A stretch of DNA of 11,891 nt from an uncultured Oscillospiraceae bacterium (GTDB lineage: Bacteria; Bacillota; Clostridia; Oscillospirales; Ruminococcaceae), in NCBI GenBank assembly GCA_934232845.1, contig CAKQGD010000051.1, positions 1-11,891 of the forward strand, written 5' to 3'. Under the pieces are notes generated by a model. The model worked only from the letters and a program-made list of their open reading frames with translations. It did not search any database and was not told where the DNA came from. Position numbers and translations under genes: made by a program. Numbering within the stretch: position 1 is the first letter of the stretch; each line of letters starts with the position of its first letter. Shown here piece by piece: positions 5,983-11,891 of the stretch.

Positions 5983-7227
5983 ATGAATTCGGTCTGGCAG
6001 GATACGGCGCGGCTTCCTTCCTTCGGACGTCTGGAAAAGGATATCCGAACCGACGTGCTGGTGATCGGAGGCGGCATGGCGGGGCTGCTCTGCACCTATC
6101 TGCTCACGCAGGCGAGTGTGGACTGTGCGCTGGCGGAGGCCGAAACCCTCTGCGGCGGCGTCACCAAAAACACCACGGCAAAGATCACCTCGCAGCACGG
6201 TCTGATCTATGACGGTCTGATCCGCTGTTTCGGCGAGGAAAAGGCTCTGCTCTACCTGTTCGACTTTGAAGAAAAGGCTTCCTATGTTTATTCCAAAAGC
6301 GACACGCAAAAGCTCGAAAGAGAGCTTTCGGCCCTGCGGCGGCTGGGATTTCCCGCCGAATACGTCAAACGCCTCCCGCTGCCCTTTCCGACCGCGGGCG
6401 CAGTGAAATTTCCGCGGCAGGCACAGATGAACCCGCTGAAATTTGCAGCCGCAGTTTCCAAAGGGCTGCCGGTCTACGAGCACACCCCCGTCCGAGAGCT
6501 TGCGGGCACCACGGCGGTCACCGACGGCGGCGTGATCCACGCGAAAAAAATCATTGCCGCAACGCATTTTCCGTTTCTCAACAAGCACGGCCTCTATTTT
6601 CTCAAGATGTATCAGCACCGCTCTTATGTGATCGCGCTCGAAAACGCGCCCGATGTAGGCGGTATGTATGTGGACGAAGCGCGAGACGGCCTGTCCCTGC
6701 GCAATTACAAGGGACTGCTCCTGCTCGGCGGAGGCGGACACCGCACGGGCAAGTCCGGCGGCGGCTGGCGCTGTCTGCGTGATTTTGCGGGGCGTGTCTG
6801 TCCCGGCGCGTCGGAAAAATTCTGCTGGGCCGCACAGGACTGCATGACCCTCGACGGCGTACCGTATATTGGGCGGTACGCTCTGGGCACCGAAAATCTG
6901 TACGTCGCGACCGGCTTTCAGAAGTGGGGGATGACCTCCTCGATGGTCTCGGCAATGCTGCTGACGCAGTTGGTACAGAAAAAGCAGAGCCCGCTTCAGC
7001 CGCTCTTTTCTCCGTCAAGAAGCATGCTGCGCCCGCAGCTGGCAATCAACGGCTTTGAGGCTGCCGTCAATCTGCTGACGCCGGGCAAAAAGCGCTGTCC
7101 CCACATGGGCTGCGCTCTCAAGTGGAATCCCGAGGAACATTCCTGGGACTGCCCCTGCCACGGATCCCGCTTTACCGAGGACGGACGGCTGATTGACAAC
7201 CCCGCCGCGGGCGGTCTGAAAAAGTGA
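5983..7227 (+). CDS. FAD-dependent oxidoreductase with C-terminal Rieske [2Fe-2S] domain
   Basis: A 414-residue cytosolic flavoprotein of the DAO/YhfW-like type. Residues 23-52 form the FAD-binding Rossmann strand-loop (VLVIGGGMAGLLC ... ALAEAE). The next conserved block is KNTTAKITSQHGLIYDGL. The second FAD-contact region is near residues 285-320 (WAAQDCMTLDGVPYIG, LYVATGFQKWGMTSSM). The C-terminal 45 residues hold the Rieske box C-P-H-M-G-C ... C-P-C-H-G-S: Cys372, His374, Cys390 and His393 as cluster ligands, Cys377 and Cys392 as the supporting cysteine pair. The substrate is unknown; related enzymes are annotated as amino-acid oxidase-like. The ATG at 5983 was chosen because GGGAGG lies 6 nt upstream; the frame is open for 13 more codons without a site. 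It is divergent from sigI across 256 bp. It is shorter than B. subtilis YhfW but has all parts. Confidence 0.88.
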   Translation: MNSVWQDTARLPSFGRLEKDIRTDVLVIGGGMAGLLCTYLLTQASVDCALAEAETLCGGVTKNTTAKITSQHGLIYDGLIRCFGEEKALLYLFDFEEKASYVYSKSDTQKLERELSALRRLGFPAEYVKRLPLPFPTAGAVKFPRQAQMNPLKFAAAVSKGLPVYEHTPVRELAGTTAVTDGGVIHAKKIIAATHFPFLNKHGLYFLKMYQHRSYVIALENAPDVGGMYVDEARDGLSLRNYKGLLLLGGGGHRTGKSGGGWRCLRDFAGRVCPGASEKFCWAAQDCMTLDGVPYIGRYALGTENLYVATGFQKWGMTSSMVSAMLLTQLVQKKQSPLQPLFSPSRSMLRPQLAINGFEAAVNLLTPGKKRCPHMGCALKWNPEEHSWDCPCHGSRFTEDGRLIDNPAAGGLKK

Positions 7228-7261
7228 AAAGACATTTTTTAGAAAAAAACATTTTCTCCTC

Positions 7262-7290
7262 TTGACAACGTGCGCCTTTTGTGCTTAAAT
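7262..7290 (+). promoter_or_regulatory. SigA promoter of the tryptophan transporter operon
   Basis: A perfect -35 TTGACA (7262-7267), a 17-bp spacer and -10 TTAAAT (7285-7290). It lies 35 bp after the FAD-Rieske stop and starts transcription just before the T-box leader (near 7297). Confidence 0.8.
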
Positions 7291-7300
7291 ACAAGAAACC

Positions 7301-7574
7301 GTTGAAGCGGAGAGCAAATCGATTGCGCGCGCACAGAGAGCCGGGGCGGCTGAGAGCCCGGCCGAAATGCGGATTGATTAAGATGGACCGCTGAGGGCCG
7401 AAGGAACCGGGCACCGCCCGCAGTATGTTCGGACGTTTTCCCACGTTACCGGGAGAGGGATGTGTCGGCATCCCGGTGAGAGGCCGCTCTATACGGCGGC
7501 AATCAAGGTGGCACCGCAGACGCTTTGTTCTGTCCTTGAAGGAAACTGTTTCCTTCAGGGACTTTTTGTTTTTT
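7301..7574 (+). ncRNA. Tryptophan-type T-box leader (riboswitch)
   Basis: A leader RNA that binds uncharged tRNA and then lets transcription pass a terminator. The T-box core AAGGTGGCACCGCAGA spans 7505-7520. Stem I starts with GCGG (7307-7310), pairing CCGC (7388-7391). Above the specifier loop AATC (7317-7320) pairs GATT (7376-7379). The loop left on the 3' side, AAGATGGA, presents the codon TGG (7384-7386) followed by a purine: the Trp specifier. The T-box bulge is UGGC, whose C would pair with discriminator base G73, the base of bacterial tRNA-Trp. AAGG (7505-7508) can pair CCTT (7534-7537) to form the antiterminator, excluding the terminator stem. The conserved ACAGAGAGC motif (7333-7341) and the GC-rich stem I arm are also present. 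It controls the downstream transporter operon. The exact upper stem folding is not worked out. Confidence 0.9.
7532..7574 (+). terminator. T-box intrinsic terminator
   Basis: GTCCTTGAAGGAAA pairs with TTTCCTTCAGGGAC (7532-7562; one G-U pair, 3-nt loop), followed by a T-rich run (7563-7574). Its 5' arm overlaps the CCTT needed for the antiterminator, as the mechanism requires. Confidence 0.9.
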
Positions 7575-7596
7575 AGAAATAAAGGAGGCGCACAAG

Positions 7597-7668
7597 ATGT
7601 ACAGACGAAAAACCGGACGATGGCGCGGCTTTCCCCTGTCCGTTTTCACCCGCCGTATGAAAATTTGA
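7597..7668 (+). CDS. 23-residue basic peptide between T-box and trpX (possible leader peptide)
   Basis: An ATG at 7597 with a near-perfect site (AGGAGG 7583-7588, 8-nt spacing) opens a 23-codon frame ending in TGA at 7666-7668. The peptide begins MYRRKTGRWRGF and ends TRRMKI. It has six Arg, two Lys and one Trp codon. It lies after the T-box terminator and 23 nt before the trpX ATG, so it is only transcribed when the T-box reads through. No family is recognised. It may be a translated leader that affects trpX translation, a free small protein, or a chance frame behind a purine-rich site. The strong site argues for translation. Confidence 0.4.
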   Translation: MYRRKTGRWRGFPLSVFTRRMKI

Positions 7669-7691
7669 TTGAAGAAAAAGGAGAAATCACC

Positions 7692-8672
7692 ATGAAAAAG
7701 CTGCTTTCCGTACTGATCGCCCTGACGCTTGTGCTGTCCCTCGCCGCCTGCGGCGGCGCCTCGTCCTCTTCTCCGGCGCCGTCCTCCTCCGAAGAAGCGG
7801 CCTCCTCCGGGGAGGAAGCCCTCCGCATCGGCCTGATCCAGCTGGTCGAGCATCCCTCGCTTGACGAGATCCGCACGGCCTTTACCGAAGAGCTGAAGGC
7901 CAAGGGCTACGACAATGTCGAGATCGACTACGCCAACGGACAGAACGACACCTCTACCATCAACACCATCTGCCAGAAATTCGTCGGCGACGGCGTCGAC
8001 ATGATCGTCGCCATCGCTACGCCTGCCGCCCAGGCCGCGGCCGCTGCGACAAGCGAGATCCCCATCGTATTCGCCGCGGTGACCGATCCCGTTGCCGCCG
8101 GCCTTGTGGGGGCGGACGGTACGCCCGACCGCAACTGCACCGGCACCTCCGACGCGATCGCCACCGGCGAGATCTTTACGCTGGCCGACAAACTGACTCC
8201 CGGTATTAAGACCTACGGCTTTCTTTACAACCTGTCCGAGACCAACTCCGTCGCCGTTATCGAAGAGGCCAAGCAGATCTGCGGCGAGCGCCTGCTCACC
8301 TTTACCGAAGCCTGCGTCACCAATTCCGGCGAAGTGACGACCGCGGCGCAGTCCCTGATCGGCAAGGTGGACGCCATCTTCTGCCCGATTGACAACACCG
8401 TCGCTTTCGCCATGCCGAACCTCGCCCAGATCGCAAACGACGCCGGACTTCCCGTCTACGTTGCGGCGGACTCCATGGTCGCCGACGGCGGACTCGCCAC
8501 GGTGGGCGTCAACTACACCCAGCTGGGCAGGCAGACCGCCGACATGGCCATTGAGATTCTTGAGGGCGCCGCAGTCGCGGATGTGCCGGTGCAGGTGCTC
8601 AGCGAGTACAGCACCGTCGTCAATGACGAAACCGCCGCTGCGCTCGGCATCGATCCCGCGCTGTACCGGTAA
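7692..8672 (+). CDS. trpX: Tryptophan ABC transporter substrate-binding lipoprotein (TrpX-type)
   Basis: A 326-residue extracellular lipoprotein. The signal peptide MKKLLSVLIALTLVLS ends in lipobox L-A-A-C (Cys20), followed by a Gly/Ser/Ala/Glu linker to about 45. The rest is an ABC_sub_bind (PF04392-type) periplasmic-binding fold: RIGLIQLVEHPSLDEIRTAF at the N-lobe, DTSTINTICQKFVGDGVDMIVAIATPAAQAA, and in the second lobe IKTYGFLYNLSETNSV and AIFCPIDNTVAFAMPNLAQIA. The ATG at 7692 was chosen because GGAG lies 8 nt upstream and the signal peptide starts there; the frame is open for 89 codons upstream through the T-box and is not coding there. Tryptophan as substrate rests on the Trp T-box plus the family's known trpX members, not on binding residues. 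It is first of three genes with permease and ATPase. Confidence 0.88.
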   Translation: MKKLLSVLIALTLVLSLAACGGASSSSPAPSSSEEAASSGEEALRIGLIQLVEHPSLDEIRTAFTEELKAKGYDNVEIDYANGQNDTSTINTICQKFVGDGVDMIVAIATPAAQAAAAATSEIPIVFAAVTDPVAAGLVGADGTPDRNCTGTSDAIATGEIFTLADKLTPGIKTYGFLYNLSETNSVAVIEEAKQICGERLLTFTEACVTNSGEVTTAAQSLIGKVDAIFCPIDNTVAFAMPNLAQIANDAGLPVYVAADSMVADGGLATVGVNYTQLGRQTADMAIEILEGAAVADVPVQVLSEYSTVVNDETAAALGIDPALYR

Positions 8673-8755
8673 AGACACTTTTCTGCACGGGACGGCTTCT
8701 CCGCCCTTGAAAAACGGCCCGTCTTTTGAAAACACTTTCACGGAGGGATTTTCCC

Positions 8756-9682
8756 ATGAGTATGATTCTGCTGCGCGGTGCGGCGGAACAGGGTTTTTTA
8801 TACGCGCTGCTCGCGCTGGCCTTGTACCTGTCTTTTCGCACGCTCAACATCGCCGACATGACGACCGACGGCTCGTTTACACTCGGGGCGGCGTGCTGCG
8901 CCACGCTGACGCTGGCGGGACATCCGCTGCTCGCGCTGGCGGCGGGCGCCGCCGCGGGCGCGGCTGCCGGTTTTGTGACGGCGTTTTTACAGACCAAGAT
9001 GAAGATTCAGCCCATCCTCGCCGGCATCATTACAATGACCGCGCTGTATTCCATCAACCTCAAGGCGATGGGAGACCGCTCCAACGTGCCGCTGCTGCGC
9101 GTGGATACGACATTTCTTCTGTTCGAGCGTCTTTTTCCCTCCTCGCTCGCCCCCTACGCCAAGCTGATTTTATCAGCGCTGATCACGGCCGCCGTCGCCG
9201 TCCTGCTCGTTTTGTTTCTGCGCACACGGCTGGGGCTGTCGGTCCGCGCCACCGGCGACAACCGCACAATGGTGTCGGCCTCGTCGATCAATCCGGCTTT
9301 CACCACGACGGTGGGCCTGTGCATCGCCAACGCGATGGCTGCGTTTTCCGGGGCGCTGATCGCGCAGTATCAGCTTTTTTCCGAGATTACAATGGGTACC
9401 GGCATGGTTGTCATCGGCCTCGCATCGCTGATCATCGGCGAGGTATTCACCGACCTGCTCTTTAAAAGCCCCAGCGTGCCCGTGCGCATCGCGGGCGCGA
9501 TCGGGGGAGCGGTCGTGTACCGCGTCATCATCGCGGCGGCGCTGTCGGCGTCGGTATCCGCGTCCGATTTAAAGCTCGTCTCGGCCTTGATCGTGGCGGC
9601 GGCCATCTCCGGTCCCGCCGTTCTCGACGCGGTGCGCCTGCGCCGCATGAGAAAGGAGGCGAACCGCCGTGCTGACGCTTGA
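8756..9682 (+). CDS. Tryptophan ABC transporter permease
   Basis: A 308-residue integral membrane protein of the branched-chain-type permease family (PF02653, as in LivH). About eight hydrophobic helices can be read, starting at FLYALLALALYLSF. The conserved cytoplasmic segment GLSVRATGDNRTMVSASSINP (about 162-182) resembles the EAA-type loop that couples to the ATPase. The family motif DMTTDGSFTLGAA follows the first helix. The ATG at 8756 has GGAGGG 8 nt upstream; a start ten codons earlier has no site. It follows trpX by 83 bp. Its 3' end overlaps the ATPase gene by 14 bp, so the two are translationally linked. The C-terminal tail is basic (RLRRMRKEANRR) and cytosolic, consistent with positive-inside. 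A homodimer is expected, as only one permease gene is present. Confidence 0.88.
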   Translation: MSMILLRGAAEQGFLYALLALALYLSFRTLNIADMTTDGSFTLGAACCATLTLAGHPLLALAAGAAAGAAAGFVTAFLQTKMKIQPILAGIITMTALYSINLKAMGDRSNVPLLRVDTTFLLFERLFPSSLAPYAKLILSALITAAVAVLLVLFLRTRLGLSVRATGDNRTMVSASSINPAFTTTVGLCIANAMAAFSGALIAQYQLFSEITMGTGMVVIGLASLIIGEVFTDLLFKSPSVPVRIAGAIGGAVVYRVIIAAALSASVSASDLKLVSALIVAAAISGPAVLDAVRLRRMRKEANRRADA

Positions 9683-10448
9683 CCACGTTTCCAAGACGTT
9701 TTTCCCCGGTACGGCCAACGCCAAAAAGGCGCTTGACGACCTCTCGCTGCATCTTGCCCCCGGCGAATTCGTCACCGTGATCGGCTCGAACGGCGCGGGA
9801 AAATCTACCGTGCTCAACGCCGTCGCGGGCGCGTTTCTCGTGGACACGGGACGCATTCTTCTCGACGGGGAGGACATCACCTTTGAAAAGGATTACCGCC
9901 GCGCGCAGAGAATCGGGCGGCTGTTTCAAGATCCGCTTTCCGGCACGGCTCCCTCGATGACCATTGAGGAAAACCTCTCTCTCGCCTACCTGCGCACCGC
10001 GGGACACACGTCGTTTTTCGGCCTGCGCCGCAAGGAGCGCGCCGCTCTGCGCGACCGCGTGGCGTCGCTCGGCCTCGGGCTGGAGGACCGCATGACCACC
10101 CGTGTGGGCCTGCTTTCGGGCGGGCAGCGGCAGGCGCTGACCCTGCTGATGGCGACGCTTGTCACACCGAAGCTTCTGCTGCTTGACGAGCACACCGCGG
10201 CGCTTGACCCGGCCACGGCGCAGACCGTGCTCGAACTGACGCAGCGCATCGTCGCGGAAAACCGCATCACCTGCCTGATGATCACGCACAACATGGCGTC
10301 GTCTTTAAAGCTCGGCAGCCGCACCATCATGATGGACGCGGGGCGCATCGTGCTCGACGTCAGCGGCGAAGAGCGTGCGCACCTCACCCCCGCCGATCTG
10401 CTCGCGCGCTTCGGCGCGGCGGCGGACAACGACCGTATGCTGCTGTAA
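9669..10448 (+). CDS. Tryptophan ABC transporter ATP-binding protein
   Basis: A 259-residue cytosolic ATPase that powers the importer. All ABC motifs are intact: Walker A GSNGAGKST (39-47), Q-loop Gln87, signature LSGGQRQAL (149-157), Walker B LLLLDEHTAALD (169-180) with catalytic Glu174, and switch His207. Length is typical for single-domain importers. The start is GTG at 9669 with AAGGAGG 9 nt upstream, lying inside the end of the permease gene in another frame (14-bp overlap). It is followed within 20 bp by a strong terminator, so it closes the operon. Family and role are secure; tryptophan specificity comes from the T-box and from trpX. Confidence 0.92.
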   Translation: MLTLDHVSKTFFPGTANAKKALDDLSLHLAPGEFVTVIGSNGAGKSTVLNAVAGAFLVDTGRILLDGEDITFEKDYRRAQRIGRLFQDPLSGTAPSMTIEENLSLAYLRTAGHTSFFGLRRKERAALRDRVASLGLGLEDRMTTRVGLLSGGQRQALTLLMATLVTPKLLLLDEHTAALDPATAQTVLELTQRIVAENRITCLMITHNMASSLKLGSRTIMMDAGRIVLDVSGEERAHLTPADLLARFGAAADNDRMLL

Positions 10449-10459
10449 GGTTCTGTATA

Positions 10460-10497
10460 AACGCATCCGCATCTCAAAAAGGTGCGGATGCGTTTTC
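10460..10497 (+). terminator. Operon-end intrinsic terminator
   Basis: A 12-bp perfect stem, AACGCATCCGCA (10460-10471) with TGCGGATGCGTT (10483-10494), has an 11-nt loop and is followed by a short T-tract. It lies 11 bp after the ATPase stop. Confidence 0.88.
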
Positions 10498-10505
10498 TGC
10501 GCGTC

Positions 10506-10535
10506 TTGCTCAAAAACGCGCTTTTCTGCTATACT
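10506..10535 (+). promoter_or_regulatory. SigA promoter with extended -10
   Basis: -35 TTGCTC (10506-10511), an 18-bp spacer and -10 TATACT (10530-10535), preceded by TGC, the extended -10 signature. It lies 41 bp upstream of the Ig-like gene, just after the preceding terminator. Confidence 0.65.
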
Positions 10536-10575
10536 GGATCAAAAGACCGCATTTTCAAAAAAAGGAGGCTGCCCG

Positions 10576-11050
10576 ATGAAGCGTTTTCGTCCATGGCTTC
10601 TGCCGATTCTCTGTGCCGGCGCGTTGTGGCTGATTTTTTTCGCCACGGCAAAGTATCCCGCCGTCAGAGAAGCGTCATCCGACCCGGTCAGCCGGATCGA
10701 GGGGCTTTCTCTCTCTATCGAAAAGCCGCGATTCTCCCCGATCAAGGGCTATACCATCCGCTACCGCATCGAGATCTCCACCGATGAGATTTATCAAACG
10801 GCAGATCCTTTCGAACGGCTTGAGAAATTTGAAAACGGCTGCTGGCACCGTCTGGAATGTCAGAAGGAACCGGTGTTTTTCAAGCCCGTTTGATATAAGC
10901 GGAGACAACGCCGCTTTTGACGGCAGCTTTGTTCAAAAATACGACGGCTACGGCACCCGCCTGCACCCCGGAACATACCGTCTGACACTCGGGCTGACCG
11001 ACGCGGCAGGCGGCTCCCACCGTCTGGCGGCGGAGTTTGAGATTTCCTGA
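10576..11050 (+). pseudogene. Membrane-anchored Ig-like (Big_14-type) protein, frameshifted
   Basis: The ATG at 10576 (AAAGGAGG, 7 nt spacing) opens a protein with an N-terminal membrane anchor or signal (WLLPILCAGALWLIFFATA) and then IEGLSLSIEKPRFSP, YTIRYRIEISTDEIYQ, FERLEKFENGCWHRLECQKEPVF. This frame stops at 10891-10893 after 105 residues. Without a break the homologous sequence goes on in the next frame: FDISGDNAAFDGSFVQKYDG, LHPGTYRLTLGL, and ends EFEIS at the TGA of 11048-11050. Both parts together give the usual layout of the Big_14 Ig-like family (YxLEKxENGxW ... LxPGxYRL). The shift falls at a T5 run (10876-10880): with one T fewer a single 157-residue protein results. It may be a real one-base insertion, a homopolymer sequencing error or, less likely, programmed frameshifting. 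Cell-surface location is inferred; the job is unknown. Confidence 0.75.
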
Positions 11051-11072
11051 ACAAGCGTTTTTTCGTACACAA

Positions 11073-11106
11073 AAAAATGCGGCGGTTATAAAACCGCCGC
11101 ATTTTT
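11073..11106. terminator. Bidirectional terminator between convergent genes
   Basis: Stem GCGGCGGTT (11079-11087) with AACCGCCGC (11092-11100) around a 4-nt loop, extended by AAAAAT/ATTTTT on both sides. It therefore has a U-run in either direction. It serves both the Ig-like gene (+) and the HerA-like gene (-), which converge here. Confidence 0.88.
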
Positions 11107-11140
11107 ATTTTGTCCGGGATTTCGGCTTTTTCGTGCGCCG

Positions 11141-11891
11141 TCAGCGTCTTCGGCCGAGCAGGGTGCTCATCAGGCCGCGCTTTAAGAGCTGGCTGCCGGC
11201 GCTGATCAGCTGTCTCTCGATCTGCGCCTGACGGCGCTCGGCGGCGCGCCGGCGGGCGGCCTCTTCGCGTTCAAGCTGGCGTTCCATCTTTTTGCGCAGA
11301 GCCTCTTCCTCTTTTTCCTTCTTTTTCAGAGCGGCGGCCTCGGCCTTGGCTTTTTGCTCCTCAAAAGCGGCTCGTTCCTTTTCGAGCTGCAGGCGCTGCT
11401 CCTCCAGCTCGGAGAGCTGTCTCTCTTCCTCACGGCGCTGCTCGAGCGTCTCGTACGCAGAGAGATTGTCCACCGTTTCGTCGTAGCGGCTCATGCCGTC
11501 CTTTGCCATCGCGGCGCGGCGGGCGCCGTCGTCCGCCGCCGCCATCCGGCTCTGCGGGCAGATGACCGCGGTGCGCTGCACCACGCCGGGAACGCCCGCC
11601 TCGTCCAAAAAGGAAACCAGCGCCTCGCCGACGCCGAGTTCCATGATAACGTCCTCGGTTTGAAAAGCCGGATTCTCTCGAAAGGTCTGCGCCGCGGTGC
11701 GCACCGCCTTCTGTTCCGCGGGAGTATAGGCGCGCAGCGCATGCTGTACGCGGTTGCTCAGCTGGGCGAGCACGCTGTCCGGAATATCGCTCGGGCTCTG
11801 CGTGACGAAATAGACTCCTACGCCCTTTGAACGGATCAGCTTGACCATCTGCTCGATCTTCTGCACAAGAATCTTCGGCGCATCGGAAAAC
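11141..11891 (-). CDS. HerA-like/DUF853 ATPase, 3' part (runs off right edge)
   Basis: About 250 C-terminal residues of a cytosolic hexameric-type ATPase of the HerA/FtsK superfamily (DUF853, PF05872). The coding frame is open to the window end, where it reads FSDAPKILVQKIEQMVKLIRSKGVGVYFVTQSPSDIP. This contains the sensor strand VYFVTQ, followed by the family blocks LSNRVQHALRAYTPAEQKAVRTAAQTF, MELGVGEALVSFLDEAGVPGVV and QRTAVICPQSRM. The Walker A and B motifs must lie beyond the edge. After residue ~140 comes a long charged coiled-coil (LEEQRLQLEKERAAFEEQKAK ... REEAARRRAAERRQ), ending LLKRGLMSTLLGRRR. Family members are annotated as bipolar DNA helicase-like or RNA-directed ATPases, and the role is not settled. 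The 11866 ATG is internal and not the start. It converges on the Ig-like gene with a shared terminator. Confidence 0.88.
   Translation of the reverse strand, partial: FSDAPKILVQKIEQMVKLIRSKGVGVYFVTQSPSDIPDSVLAQLSNRVQHALRAYTPAEQKAVRTAAQTFRENPAFQTEDVIMELGVGEALVSFLDEAGVPGVVQRTAVICPQSRMAAADDGARRAAMAKDGMSRYDETVDNLSAYETLEQRREEERQLSELEEQRLQLEKERAAFEEQKAKAEAAALKKKEKEEEALRKKMERQLEREEAARRRAAERRQAQIERQLISAGSQLLKRGLMSTLLGRRR

Noticed and set aside
5962..6741. 259-residue minus-strand frame opposite the FAD oxidoreductase
   Set aside because: Opposite a gene with intact FAD and Rieske motifs; no ribosome binding site or recognisable domain.
7228..7260. Possible terminator after the FAD-Rieske gene (A/T runs)
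   Set aside because: Only a T6/A7 self-complement without a GC stem; not a credible intrinsic terminator.
7425..7691. N-terminal extension of the trpX frame upstream of 7692
   Set aside because: It runs through the T-box terminator; the signal peptide and ribosome site fix the start at 7692.
7503..8741. 412-residue minus-strand frame opposite trpX
   Set aside because: Gly/Val/Arg/Asp-rich shadow caused by high GC third positions in trpX; no start site, and trpX has a clear signal peptide and family motifs.
8389..9465. 358-residue + strand frame overlapping trpX and the permease
   Set aside because: Ser/Pro/Arg/His-rich out-of-frame reading of two well-supported genes.

Overview
The window looks like a chromosomal segment of a Gram-positive anaerobe of the class Clostridia, perhaps an Oscillospiraceae-like gut organism. 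The evidence is strong AGGAGG ribosome binding sites, several lipoproteins with LAAC/LAGC lipoboxes, a SigI/RsgI pair, a T-box riboswitch, and a cytochrome-b-like membrane domain next to a cyclophilin-like lipoprotein domain. The genus assignment is inference from gene content only.

Layout from left to right. (1) Positions 1-134 carry no recognisable gene but contain a strong hairpin. (2) Positions 135-2306, + strand, are a visibly AT-richer cluster: the 3' end of a flavodoxin gene whose 5' part is missing, a maltose/galactoside-type O-acetyltransferase, and a single reading frame joining a six-helix DUF4405-like membrane domain to a lipoprotein signal and cyclophilin-like domain. (3) A small uncharacterised minus-strand gene (2431-2814). 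(4) Positions 2881-5827, minus strand, hold the most interesting block: sigI, then rsgI overlapping it by 4 bp, then a lipoprotein that repeats the extracytoplasmic part of RsgI, adds a PepSY domain and ends in about 95 almost purely Asp residues. RsgI also ends in an acidic repeat tail. Three copies of one bipartite motif (CCCCGG - exactly 17 bp - CGTAYTCTG) lie upstream of sigI and, in tandem, upstream of the lipoprotein. They read as SigI-type promoters and tie the three genes into one autoregulated circuit. (5) A divergent FAD-dependent oxidoreductase with a C-terminal Rieske centre (5983-7227).

(6) Positions 7262-10496 are a complete transcription unit for tryptophan uptake. It has a SigA promoter, a T-box leader with a UGG specifier and a UGGC T-box bulge matching the G73 of bacterial tRNA-Trp, an intrinsic terminator, a 23-codon open frame, then the substrate-binding lipoprotein (TrpX type), permease and ATPase, and a final terminator. 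(7) Its own promoter drives a membrane-anchored Ig-like-fold protein gene (10576-11050) that is broken by a one-base frameshift in a T5 run. (8) Converging on it across a bidirectional terminator is the 3' part of a HerA/DUF853-type ATPase gene that runs off the right edge.

Functionally, the window combines a membrane stress/signal circuit (SigI, RsgI and an acidic lipoprotein), redox proteins (flavodoxin remnant, cytochrome-b-like fusion, FAD-Rieske) and a tRNA-gated amino-acid importer. No mobile element, CRISPR array, tRNA or rRNA gene was recognised.
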